A stretch of DNA of 64,000 nt from Monoplex corrugatus (taxonomy: Eukaryota > Mollusca > Gastropoda > Littorinimorpha > Ranellidae): positions 37,554,036 to 37,618,035 of the forward strand of contig JAPXFY010000030.1 in NCBI GenBank assembly GCA_030674185.1. Direction: 5' to 3'. This document shows positions 43,258-56,678 of the stretch, one piece after another (positions within the stretch are counted from its first letter, which is position 1; the number at the start of each line of letters is the position of its first letter). A program made the translations under genes and the position numbers. The notes beneath the pieces are model-generated. The model was not told where the DNA came from. It searched no databases and saw only the letters and a program-made list of their open reading frames with translations.

Positions 43258-43961
43258 CAAGTCAGCCTTGTTTCAGCTGTGTTATGTGTATGTTCAATTC
43301 AAGTTGGACTTGTTTCAGCTTCTCATCATTCATGATGTGATTGTTGCAGCCGGAAAGCAAAAGGTGCAAACTGACAGGACTTCTGCGACTGGTTGCAGAT
43401 GATGTAAGTATCATTCTGTTGACACAAGATGTGTCTCCACATCAAGGGAGAGTTGTAGGGAGAAAGCTATGGAAAGAAAAGGTACACACACTGACATACA
43501 CGACACCTTACCACACCCACATCGCATCACAACACATCACATCACATCACATCAGATCACATGACATGACATGACACCACACCACACCACACCACATGCA
43601 TGCGTACACACACACATATGCGCACACAGGCACGCACTCATGCACACTCTCTCTCTCTCTCTTGCTTTCACTGTCTGTCTCTCTCTGTCTTTCTCTGTCT
43701 CTGTCAGTCTGTCTGTCTCTCTTTCTCTCTCTCTTTCTCTCTCTCTCTCATTTTGACCGGGTTTTGATCCAGTGTGTGTTGATTTTTATGGATTGTGATA
43801 AATTGGTATTTCTACATACTGTGTTCTGTTTTTGTTTCCTTTAAACTGCACAAAATATTCAGCATGTTAGATCAGTGTGAAATGTACATGAATGTGATGC
43901 CCAGAAAAGCTCAGACTGTATAGATTTCAGTCTGGACAAAAATATAATTTTCCAGGGAGGC

Positions 43962-43997
<36 letters not shown>

Positions 43998-46900
43998 ACT
44001 GCCCATTTTAACCCTTTTACTCCTGCACACTACCCATCAGCTGTAAAAAGGTAATCATTTCACTCCTGCACACTACCCATCAGCTGTAAAAAGGTAATCA
44101 TTTCACTCCTGCACACTGCCCATTTTAACCCTTTTACTCCTGCACACTACCCATCAGCTGTAAAAAGGTAATCATTTCACTCCTGCACACTACCCATCAG
44201 CTGTAAAAAGGTAATCATTTCACTCCTGCACACTGCCCATTTTAACCCTTTTACTCCTGCACACTACCCATCAGCTGTAAAAAGGTAATCATTTCACTCC
44301 TGCACACTGCCCATTTTAACCCTTTTACTCCTGCACACTACCCATCAGCTGCAAAAAGGTAATCCTTTCACTCCTGCACACTGCCCATTTTAACCCTTTT
44401 ACTCCTGCACACTACCCATCAGCTGTAAAAAGGTAATCATTTCACTCCTGCACACTACCCATCAGCTGTAAAAAGGTAATCATTTCACTCCTGCACACTG
44501 CCCATTTTAACCCTTTTACTCCTGCACACTACCCATCAGCTGTAAAAAGGTAATCATTTCACTCCTGCACACTGCCCATTTTAACCCTTTTACTCCTGCA
44601 CACTACCCATCAGCTGCAAAAAGGTAATCCTTTCACTCCTGCACACTGCCCATTTTAACCCTTTTACTCCTGCACACTACCCATCAGCTGTAAAAAGGTA
44701 ATCATTTCACTCCTGCACACTACCCATCAGCTGTAAAAAGGTAATCATTTCACTCCTGCACACTGCCCATTTTAACCCTTTTACTCCTGCACACTACCCA
44801 TCAGCTGTAAAAAGGTAATCCTTTCACTCCTGCACACTACCCATCAGCTGTAAAAAGGTAATCCTTTCACTCCTGCACACTACCCATCAGCTGTAAAAAG
44901 GTAATCCTTTCACTCCTGCACACTACCCATCAGCTGTAAAAAGGTAATACTTTCACTCCTGCACACTACCCATCAGTTGTAAAAAGGTAATCCTTTCACT
45001 CCTGCACACTACCCATCAGCTGTAAAAAGGTAATACTTTCACTCCTGCACACTACCCATCAGCTGTAAAAAGGTAATCCTTTCACTCCTGCACACTACCC
45101 ATCAGCTGCAAAAAGGTAATCCTTTCACTCCCTTTGTGCTTCAGCTTTCTGCAGAAAGCTGGTGGATAGTGTGAGGGAGTGAATGGGTCATGGTTTTGCT
45201 GTGCTGTCATGGATGACAATGTGGGATGCTGGAGTAGAGGGTAGAGGAATCAGTGGGTTAAGAGGTTTGTCTTGCTGCCTGCTCATTCAGAATTTCTGTA
45301 GGATGGCATCGGAATATATAGAAGTAGATAGTAAAAGAAAACAACAGACCTGTGGTAATTAGTGTTTTGTGTTTGTAACAATGCCAGCTTGTTGACTGCC
45401 ATAATTATGCTGTTGATTGTTTGAATTTTGTACATATTATTTCTGTTGATGGCCCCATTATCTTGTTGATTGTTTCATTTTTGTTGAATGCTGTAGTTAT
45501 TTTGTTGATTGCTGTAATTGTTTCTGTTGATTGCTAATATTATCTGTGTTTGACTTCGAAATTATCCTATTGATCTGTATAATTTTTTCTTTCAAATTTC
45601 TTTTTGTTCATTTTGGGTAAAGAACATTTACATAATCATAGTTGCAATCACATCACAGGATTTAAATTTCAAAACACACAAAAGTCGTCTGTGCTTTTTA
45701 CAAAAGAACTACATATATTTGTGAAATTGAATTATTTTACAAACAATATAAACTTAAACATAAACAGCTAAGTCAGATAGAAAGCAAATATTTCAATGAT
45801 GGAAATAATGTAAAAGATCCCACATAATGTGACAAATATGATGGCCATTTTCTTCTAACCGTTTGACTCCCACACCCTGTCCACCAGCATCCTACATTGT
45901 CAACCATGATAGCAGAGCAAAACTTAACCCTTTGACTCCTTCACCGAGTCAGAGGGTTAAGTTTTTGCAGTTGGTGGACAGAGTGCAGGAGTCAAAGGGC
46001 TGAAAGCTTACAAGTTCCAGGTCAGTTTTACTGTTGATTTCTTGAATTATTCAGTTGAGAAGTTGAATTGAAGTGTGCTGTTTACAGATCCATGAAAATC
46101 AAGACTCAGACAGACAAGGCAAGCGACAGAAAAAAAATGTCAAGCGCAAACGCTCACCATCACCACAGCCAGAAAAAGTGAAGCGAAAGAGGTAACGTGA
46201 CTTGAATCATTTGTGTTTTGTGAGTGAAAGAAGAGAAGTAGTAGTTTTGGCTTCTAATACTATACCATGTCAAAATGACTGCATTAAGGCATCTGATCTA
46301 ACGGTTAATACTAATAATGGTTATATGAACCGAAAGTAGCTGGTACAGGGCATTATGATCTACTCTCAGTGTCCCTCTGTGCACACGCATGACCTGGATG
46401 CCATCATCATGACTGGATGTGTTGCAGCTAGCTCTAGCCACATTGTCGATTTTCTTCTGCTCTGTCTCATCTTTCTGTGCTCAGTCACCTTTCTGTGCTC
46501 GAGTTGGAATATGTGTCTGTATGTATGTGAGATTGTGTGTGCTGATTGATAGGATCTTGTCCACCAGCATCCTGCATTGGCAGCCATGCTCTCACCATAA
46601 TGACTTGAGTATTAACCCTTTGATTCCCTCACCCTACCCACCAGCTTCCTGCAGGAGGCTGGTGGATAGGGTGAGGACATCAAAGGGTCAAGTTTTTGCA
46701 GTTGGTGGATAGGGTGCGGGAGTCAAAAGGGTTAATGACAGACAGTGAACAAGTCAACTGTTCTGTTGTGGGATGGGATCAAACACAAAACATGAGAACT
46801 TGAGTCCATGGCTCTTTATTGTAAAAGCCAGCCACCTATCATCATCATCATCATCATCAGGTGCCCTGCCGCATGGCATTGGCAATTATGGACTTCCATC

Positions 46901-48192
46901 TGTCTATCTCTCGTTGCTCAAGCATCTCTTCCACCCTCCTTGTCTTCAGCCACTCTGCAAGTCCATCTAGTATCTTCTCCCTGGGTCTACCCGGTGCTCT
47001 CCTTTCCTCCAGCTTTCCTGTTGTGACCAGGTGTTCCAATTCCCCTTTCCTCATAAAATGGCCTATAAATGTTGCCTGTCTTTTCATAATCTTCCTTATG
47101 AATGATCTGCTTGTGTCTGCCTCCATCAAGACTGTCTCGTTTGTTTTCTTTCCTGTCCATGGAACTTTCAACAATCTTCTTAGAAACCACATCTCGGGTG
47201 CCTCAATCTTGTTCTGGCTTTGCTTGTTCACTGTCCACGCTTTGCAATCGTACAACAGTATTGGTTCTATATAACATTCAAGAACTCTCTTCCTGATGTT
47301 AATTGATAGGCGCCTATGTCAAAGAAAAAAAAAAGTAAAGAACAGAAATTAATTGTGCACCTAGATCACCTCCAAAATCTGGTAAAGAGAGGTGTGGAGA
47401 GGTGAAAGCCTTGTCTAAACAAGAATTGAATCTAGGACTGACCACAGCTCCGCAGGTTTGTTGGTACAGTGATAAAGACATCCTTCAGTTGATAATATGT
47501 AATCCACCCTGGTTTGTGTTGTTATAGGACACTGGTTTTAGTTAATATAGTGATAAAAGTGACATGTTGTAGATTATAACCAGCAGTCCACACTGTTGTC
47601 TGTCACTGAAGTGATAAAAGTGATAAGACCATAACCTGTAATGCGTGCAGCACACGAACCCCTGCCCTGAGCAGTGCCAAGAAACGGAGGTGGGAAGAGG
47701 AGGAGGAGGATCTGACCAAGGATATGGATGATCCCCCTTCTGAGCCCGGCATACAGGAGGTTCAACTGACCAAGCAAGGTAGTAGAACGGATTGGGTTTT
47801 TTTATGTTCATTTTTGGTGTTGTTGGTTGGGTTTTGTGTTTTTAAGTTTTTTGTTGGTTGGTTGGTTGTTTTTTTTTCCCCCTTTAATTTCAAAGAAAAA
47901 CGGAGTTTGATTTTGTAACCTGAGAACTGTAGATCATGTTTTTGTTTTCGGTCTGCATTGTCTCCTGTGTTTAAAAAAAATTCCTGTTTGACAGGACGCA
48001 AAGTGAAAATTGTTATATTGGTAAGAAGGTCTGATATGTACTTGCACCTCCCATTACTGATTATGTGGCAGCATACAATCATTAATATGTATATGTATAT
48101 GTATATTTATGACTGTAGGTATATGTGTGTGTAGATGTTAGCATATATTGGTTTATGTACAGGTAGTTGTGTTTGCATTCTGATGAGTGTGT

Positions 48193-48275
<83 letters not shown>

Positions 48276-48310
48276 GTGTGTGTGTGTTGTGTGTGTTGTG
48301 TGTGTGGTGT

Positions 48311-48349
<39 letters not shown>

Positions 48350-48358
48350 TTTGTGTGT

Positions 48359-48397
<39 letters not shown>

Positions 48398-48398
48398 T

Positions 48399-48445
<47 letters not shown>

Positions 48446-51400
48446 CCTGTCTGCATCAGTGGGTTTGGTGTCAGCTGCTGCACACTTTGTCACCACCATT
48501 TCCTTCCAGGCTGCTCTGTCTTTTGTGTACAATTTCTTGAATATTTAGGCCATTGATGTTGGTTATGTTCTTGATGTATGAGAGTGTGTGCATGTGTGTG
48601 ATGGATATCATTGCTTCTATGTGTATTAAACTCTGTGCCTTGTAAATGTGTTCAACACCGTGAATCCAATTGGATTAGGAGAATAGCGCTGTGTAGGAGA
48701 ATAATGCTGTATTATGACATACAAACTACACATTCATCAGGACTGTAAATGTGCCATTCATGGCACGGTATAACACTTGAAAACATCATTGCTGGTTGGT
48801 TTGTTTGGTGATTGTTTATTGTTTTTTTTTTTTTTAATGTGTTCAGCGTTGTTCAGAACAAAATCTGTCATTCGCTCTTTCCCATTAATTTTCTTTTTCT
48901 TGCACCTTATTCTTAAGTCTGAATCTCTCTTATTACACATAATCTATATATATATTGTTTTGGTCTTCTTTGTTTTACTCATTTCTTTTTGTCTCTTGCT
49001 TTGCCCTTCCGTTTTTTCAATGAACACAGTGATTGATGCCATTTGATATCAGGCGTTCGAATAATACACACATTTTTGCAACAGTAATATCGCTTTTCCA
49101 TAAAAATGAAATAGTGCCTGCGGGAAATATAATCTGGGGAACAGAAAAAAAATGAAAAAAGAAAAGAAAAAGAAAAAAAGAAAAGTGTCAGTTTAGCTTA
49201 ACACAGGATGCCCAGGAAAATTCAGATGTTTTGTTGGCATGCTGCTGTCTCCTGCTCTAGTCACTTGAACTGTAAGCGTAGTTTTGTTCGCTGGCTGGCT
49301 AACTGTCACAAGCCGGCCACAGCACTGAACACAGTCTCTGAATCTTTTGTGATGCAATCTTTTGATAGATTGATTGCATTGTCAGTATGTCATCCCTCAT
49401 GCATGTTGTCAACCCAAGCACAGCATGTGATGATAGTGCTGTACAAACAAGTGGAAATATTGTGTGTCTGTTCTTGTAGACGTGAGGATTGGTGACAAAG
49501 GGATGTGCCGTCATGCACACAATGCTGCTAAAGAATTGTTTTGTTTCTGATATATTTGAAAATGTGAATTAAATTCCCATTGTAGGTCTCGCCCCAGATT
49601 GCTTACATTTTGATCGGGGAAAGCATGCCCCTGAGCCCCCAAAGTTTCTGTCTTCTTTTAGTCAATTCCCTTGCCTGAATCTGCCTGAAACATGAAACAT
49701 GCTGTTGTCTGGTGATATCAGATCAAGGGTCATGAAACATGCTGTTGCCAGGTGATATCAGATCAAGGGTCATGAAACATGCTGTTGTCAGGTGATATCA
49801 GATCAAGGGTCATGAAACATGCTGTTGTCAGGTGATATCAGATCAAGGTCATTAAACATGCTGTTGCCAGGTGATATCAGGTCAAGGGTCATGAAACATG
49901 CTGTTGCCAGGTGATACCAAGGGTCATAAAACATGCTGTTGTCAGGTGATATCAGATCAAGGGTCATGAAACATGCTGTTGCCAGGTGATATCAGATCAA
50001 GGGTCATGAAACATGCTGTTGCCAGGTGATATCAGATCAGGGGTGATGAAACAAGACCCCAAAGTTATGAAAGAAATCTGATCGTGTTATGTTATTAAAG
50101 GTTGTTGTCAACTGCTGGTAATGAGGAAGATTGTTGTTTTTCTTATAACGGTTGCTCTGCTGGAAAACTTCCAGTTCTGCTACTGTTGAGAAATGTCATT
50201 GCTTATCCCTTTGCCTCCTGCACCTTTCCTTAATCCTTTGACTCCCTGCAGGAAGCTGGTAGATAGGTGAGGGAGTCAAAGGGTTAAGTTTTTGCAGTTG
50301 GTGGGTGCAGGTGTCAAAGAGTTGTTGTCGGTGCTGTTCATTTCAGTGTCAGGATCTCGCAGTCAGCGTGACACAGAGTCGCAGCCAGTCAAGGGGGGCA
50401 CCATCATGGACCTGGATGAAGAGTCGGAGAAGGTAAACACTCCTCTTCTTAGTTATGTGTTCTGTCTGAATAAATGTTAAACTTAAAAAAAAAAAAAAAG
50501 AAAGATCTGTTTAACACCATTTTGAATTTTGCTTCACGTCTACTCTGTGGTACACTGATTTCATGTTTTATTTTTTTTCTTTCTTTTTATACCTGGAGGA
50601 GTCATGGGGAGAGGAAGCTTGCTATCTGCAGCTAGGTAGGAAGCCAGACATAGGTATGTGGTAGAAAGCCAGGATAATTATGAAATACAAGAATGTAGGT
50701 TCTGTGATGAAGACATTGTCCTTGAGACAAGCTGGAGAACTTTGTAGGAACATCAAACCTCAGTTACGGATGGATATGGGTCAGTCTTCAAACATGAGAA
50801 AAATTTCAACTGACTCATGTTTTTTTTCAAGTGTCATATTGATGAGAAAAACATTGACTCCTGTGTTTTTCAAGTGTCTTATGAGCAAATTGCCAACTGA
50901 CTCGTACCATTTTTCCCAAGTGTCATGTTGATGAGAAAAATGTCGATTGACTCATTCGTTTATTTCCAGTATCATATAGATGAGAAAAATGTCAACTGAC
51001 GTGTATGTTTTTTTCAACTGACTCGTATGTTTTTTTTGAAGTGTCATATTGATGAGAAAAATGTCAACTGACGTGTATGTTTTTTTCAGCTGACTCGTAT
51101 GTTTTTTTCAAGTGTCATATTGATGAGAAAAATGTAGACAGACCTATATGTGTTTTTCAAGTGTCATATTGATGAGAAAAATGTAGACAGACCTATATGT
51201 GTTTTTCAAGTGTCATATTGTTTCAAGATAAATTTAGGGTGGAGGAAAAATGGACAAGGGGATTTTTGGTCTGGATTTTACATTTTGGAATTTTGAAACA
51301 GCTGCTGAGAGGCAGTGAATGTCCAGAACTCAATGAAGAGGACAGTATATTTTGTGTACAAAACATCCAGAAGGGACCAGTCCATGTGGTGAAATGATTA

Positions 51401-53719
51401 GTGCAACTGAGTTGTAGGTTCAAACCCATATCAGTTCAGAAAAACTCACTTTGGGATTTTTTTTATTCTGACTGGCTCCTCATCATATTTGCCATTGCTA
51501 CACAGGCCGAAACAGCAGCTGGAGAGGCAGCTGCCACAGAAGAAGGGGAGAAGAAACGTGACGAAAACGATACGGACGACACGTTGACGGAGCAGACCCA
51601 TCACATCATCATTCCCAGCTATGCTGCCTGGTTTGACTACAGTGCCCTTCATGCTATCGAGCGACGTGCACTTCCCGAGTTCTTTAACGATAAGAACAAG
51701 TCCAAGACTCCGGAAATGTGAGTGTTTGTTGGAAATTGTGGAGAAGACAAAATGGGAGTGTGTGTTGAGAATTGTGGAAATAGACTTGGGTGAGTGTATG
51801 TTGGTGTGAGTGTATGTTGGTGTGAGTGTATGTTGGGAATCATGTAGACAGAATTGTGTGTGTGTATGTTGGGAATCATGTAGACAGAATTATGTGAGTG
51901 TATATTGGGAATTGTGCAGACTTGTGTGGGTGTTTGTTGGGAATTGTGCAGACAGACTTGTGTATATTGGGAATTGTGCAGACAGACTTGTGTATATTGG
52001 GAATTGTGCAGACAGACTTGTGTATGTTGGGAATTGTGCAGACAGACTTGTGTATGTTGGGAATTGTGGAGACAGACTTGCGTATGTTGGGAATTGTGGA
52101 GACAGACTTGTGTGAGTGTATGTTGGGAACTGTCCAGACAGAATTATGAGTATATACTGGGATTTGTGGATACATACTTGTGTGAGTGTATGTTGGAAAT
52201 TGTGCAGACTTGTGTATGTTGGGAATTGTGGATACAGACTTGTGTGAGTGTATGTTGGGAATTGTGGATACAGACTTGTGTGAGTGTATATTGGGAATTT
52301 TGCAGACAGACTTGTATATGTTGGGAATTGTGCAGACAGACTTACATATGTTGGGAATTATGCAGACAGACTTACATATGTTGGGAATTGTGCAGACAGA
52401 CTTGTGTGAGTGTATATTGGGAATTGTGCAGACTTGCATATGTTGGGAATTGTGCAGACAGACTTACATATGTTGGGAATTGTGCAGACAGACTTACATA
52501 TGTTGGGAATTGTGCAGTGGATAGGGTGAGGGAGTCAAAAGGTTAAATGTTTGTTGTTGGTGGATAGGGTGAGGGAGTCAAAAGGTTAAATGTTTGTTGT
52601 TGGTGGATAGGGTGTGGGAGTCAGATGTCTAAGTGACTACCTTTACTTTTCCAGCTACATGGCTTATCGCAACTTCATGGTGGACACCTACCGACTCAAC
52701 CCGACAGAATATCTGACCAGCACTGCCTGTCGACGCAACCTGGCTGGTGATGTTTGTGCCATTATGAGGTCAGTGCCTTTTGTGTTTGTGCCATTATGAG
52801 GTCAGTGCCTTTTGTGTTTGTGCCATTGTGAGGTCAGTGCCTTTAGTGTTTGTGCCATTGTGAGGTCAGTGCCTTTGTGTTTGTGCCATTGTGAGGTCAG
52901 TGCCTTTAGTGTTTATGCCGTTGTGAGGTCAGTGCCTTTAGTGTTTGTGCCATTATGAGGTCAGTGCCTTTAGTGTTTGTGCCATTGTGAGGTCAGTGCC
53001 TTTAGTGTTTGTGCCATTGTTAGGCTAAGTATTTATGTGTTCAAGGGTCTGTGTTGTGTGTGTATGTGTGTGTGTGTGTGTGTGTTTTCCATTGGCAGGT
53101 CATAGTCTTCATGGTTGTGCCATTATACTTTCAGTGTTTTTGTGGTTGTGCCATTATTAGATCAGTGGTGTTGTGGCAGTGCCTTATGAGGTCTTTGTGG
53201 TTGTGCCATTATTAGATCAGTGGTGTTGTGGCAGTGCCTTAGGTCTTTGTGGTTGTGCCATTATTAGATCAGTGGTGTTGTGGCAGTGCCTTATGAGGTC
53301 TTTGTGGTTGTGCCATTATTAGATCAGTCGTGTTGTGGCAGTGCCGTATGAGGTCTTTGTGGTTGTGCCATTATTAGATCAGTGGTGTGGCAGTGCCTTA
53401 TGAGGTCTTTGTGGTTGTGTCATTGTGAAATAAAGTGTTTGTGCTATTATAGGGGTCAGTGTGTTTGTGCCATTATAATATTAAAGGTTTTAAGCTTGTG
53501 TATGTTGGGAATTGTGGATACAGACTTGTGTGAGTGTATATTAGGAATTGTGCAGTCAGATTTGCATATGTTGGGAATTGTGCAGACTGATTTGTGTTTC
53601 AAAGTTGAATATTGAGAGTTGTGAATTAATAACAGAGGTATGAGTGGAAACATAGCTTGTTATGTATGTGTGTATTGTGAATGTCTGGGAGGAGGGAGAA
53701 GGTGTTTCACTGTTTGTTT

Positions 53720-53799
<80 letters not shown>

Positions 53800-56397
53800 G
53801 ACCGGAGACTTAAATGATTTGATCATATAGCCATAGGCCTTAACAATTTAGTGACTATACTTTACACAAATTACACGACAAGCGGCGAGATAATTTACAT
53901 AAGCAACCTGGCAAACAAACGTGAATGGAATGACTGTAAAACAGTTTGTTAGAAAATGATCAGCTGATAGCAGATTTGTATTTCCTGGACTCTAAATATA
54001 GGAATATGGGTAAACTTTTGTTTGTGTAACATTTTCATGAGAAAGCAGAAGCTTGAGTTTGAAAATACTGGACTGATTGAAAAACTTTTGAGTGGTTGTG
54101 TGTGCGTGCGTGCGTGCATATGCGCGTGCATGCGTGTGTGTATTTTTGCATGCATGCATGCATGTGTGTGTGTATACACCCTTGCACACATAATGCTAAC
54201 TATGTATGTGAGTGTTATTAATGTCTGGAAGAAAGGAAAATGTGTTTGTGTATGTGTGTTACATGTTTGTAAGAGAACCGCATCCTGAAGATGCCTCTGT
54301 ATGGAGACCTGAAGCAAGGACATCATGGGCATGAAAGACCAGTTAAAAATACAAGTTCAAGTGGCTGCATATTACCAGGGTAGTGTGTCCTCAGAGCACA
54401 GTTTATGTGATGGTGTGCACCATTGCATGTTTACATGTCCATCTATACCTGTGCATGTGGGTATGTGAATATTGCGCTTTACATGTCAGCTGCTTGTTTT
54501 GTTCGCGGCTTAGTATGGTGCGCAATAAAGATCCCAAAGAAAGAAGTGATAAGTTTAGAGTCCAGAGTGTGTTCAAGAGGGATTCACTGCATCTGGGCAA
54601 TTCCATACACGCTCCGTCTAGCTCTATCTGCAGTTATCGGGCAAACTCCTTTCAGCCTTTTGCAAAACCCTGCGCACTGGCAAAGTCTTGAAAGTGGGAA
54701 TGGGACGTATGAAATCAAGTGGCACCACCACTGACCAGAATGATGTGAGCATCAGGACGGGCAGCGAACAGCCAGCTTATATGTTGCAGTGTGGGGGTGG
54801 TTTGGAGACAGTCCACAGCTCTGTCAAAAGACACAGTCAGCCCAAGTTAACCCTTTGACTAGCAATGCCGCACGAAAAATTGAAATTGGGTTTTGAGTTA
54901 AAAAATTTATATGGTTTTGAAGATATTGTTATTCTGAGTAAAAAGCAGTTTAAATTTTTCAAATCGGACTAATAGTTCATGAGATATTCCAATTTGAAGC
55001 GTCAAAAATTTCTTAAATTTTGGTACCACGTTTTAGTGGGACAAAGAAGGACAAGTGTCACAGAACAAACTCATCAAATGGCATGGTATGCTGATTTTGC
55101 TGGAAATGACATTTATTTTGTAATTGTGAGAGACAGACCGCATCAAAAGTCATGAAATTTTGGTTGTTGATGTATTTTGGCGTGCCGAATTGAATAAAAC
55201 CATTATTGGAACTCTGTGACGAGCCATTTTTGTCTTATTACAGGAAACATGTGATATTTTGGATGTTTTATCAGTGTTTCATTAATAATTGCCCATATTG
55301 TATTAATAACAGACAAAAATGAAGCTAGAAACAAAACAATCATTTCAAGAGATAGATATAAAATTATTTTGCTCAACGTTCAAGTGTCTTATTACTGCAA
55401 ATTAAACCAAAAAAGTCACGACTCGCTACTTCAGTAGTCTTATGAATACCTTTTAATATTTCATCAGTTTCTGTACATATAAAAGGACATCTGAGAATCA
55501 ATGACTTCTGGAATCACTTAAATAATTGAAATATTAAAAATTACTGCATGCTTTTATGCTGCAGTCTGTCCAAAAATATCATCCGATCAAAATTCTACTA
55601 AAAACTAAACACACACACATACACATGCACACACACATAACACACATACACATATATACACACACACAGAAAAACATAACAGACAAGATTTATGTACGTT
55701 ACATTTGATTTTTATTTTATACATCAGTCTTTAAAAAATAGACTAAACTGTCTGTGGATGAGTCAAGTCCCCGAACACTTAGCACAGCCAGCGTCCAAAG
55801 AAAACTTCAGGAAGGTTATGGGACCACTCACCATTCAGGAACAGGTCACTTAAGTCCTACAATAGAGAAATATATGAATTTCTGCATAATATATACTATT
55901 CATTGAGAGATTGGAAAGGAAAGGAAACCATAATGCATAGTCTTCACATTAACATTACTTTAACATTAAGCCCAAACTCGCGAATTTGATTTTTAGCATA
56001 TTACTTGTAAAAATCCACCAAAGCAGAGCAATCCTGCTAAGTATTTCCGGTGTACTCTTGCCCTTTAATACAAATCAATAACAACAGGCTACTATTAAAT
56101 AAGATGCAATCTTCCCTTTAAAACAAATTAATGACAATGGGCCTATCCTTTTCAGATATTGACTACAAATTGAAACAACTACATAAGCTAATGGATGGCC
56201 TACTTTACAAATAATACAACTCATAGCCTTCTATTCAGTTTCAAAACCTAAATGAAGAATATTATAACAATGAACAGAAGATTTTGTTTTGTGACATTCT
56301 AAATCTCTGTGTGTGTTAGTGTGTGTGCGTGTTGTCAGAGAGAGAGAGTGTGTGTGTTGTCAGAGAGAGAGAGAGTGTGTGTTGTCAGAGAGAGAGA

Positions 56398-56433
<36 letters not shown>

Positions 56434-56501
56434 CATGCCTGTTAACAACTTGGATATGAATGTATTGTGGCCTATTTACTTATTTATTCATTTCTTGTTC
56501 T

Positions 56502-56561
<60 letters not shown>

Positions 56562-56647
56562 CATGTCAAGGAAAGTACAATAACTTGCACAGAATTGTTT
56601 GTTGATTTGAAAAAAAAAAATATTTAGATTTATTCATTCATTCATTT

Positions 56648-56678
<31 letters not shown>

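Noticed and set aside
51876..52546. 187-codon minus and 213-codon plus open frames with cysteine or isoleucine-proline repeats
   Set aside because: Both are read from the 30/36-bp minisatellite whose unit length keeps frames open; exon 12 and 13 boundaries show that this is intron.
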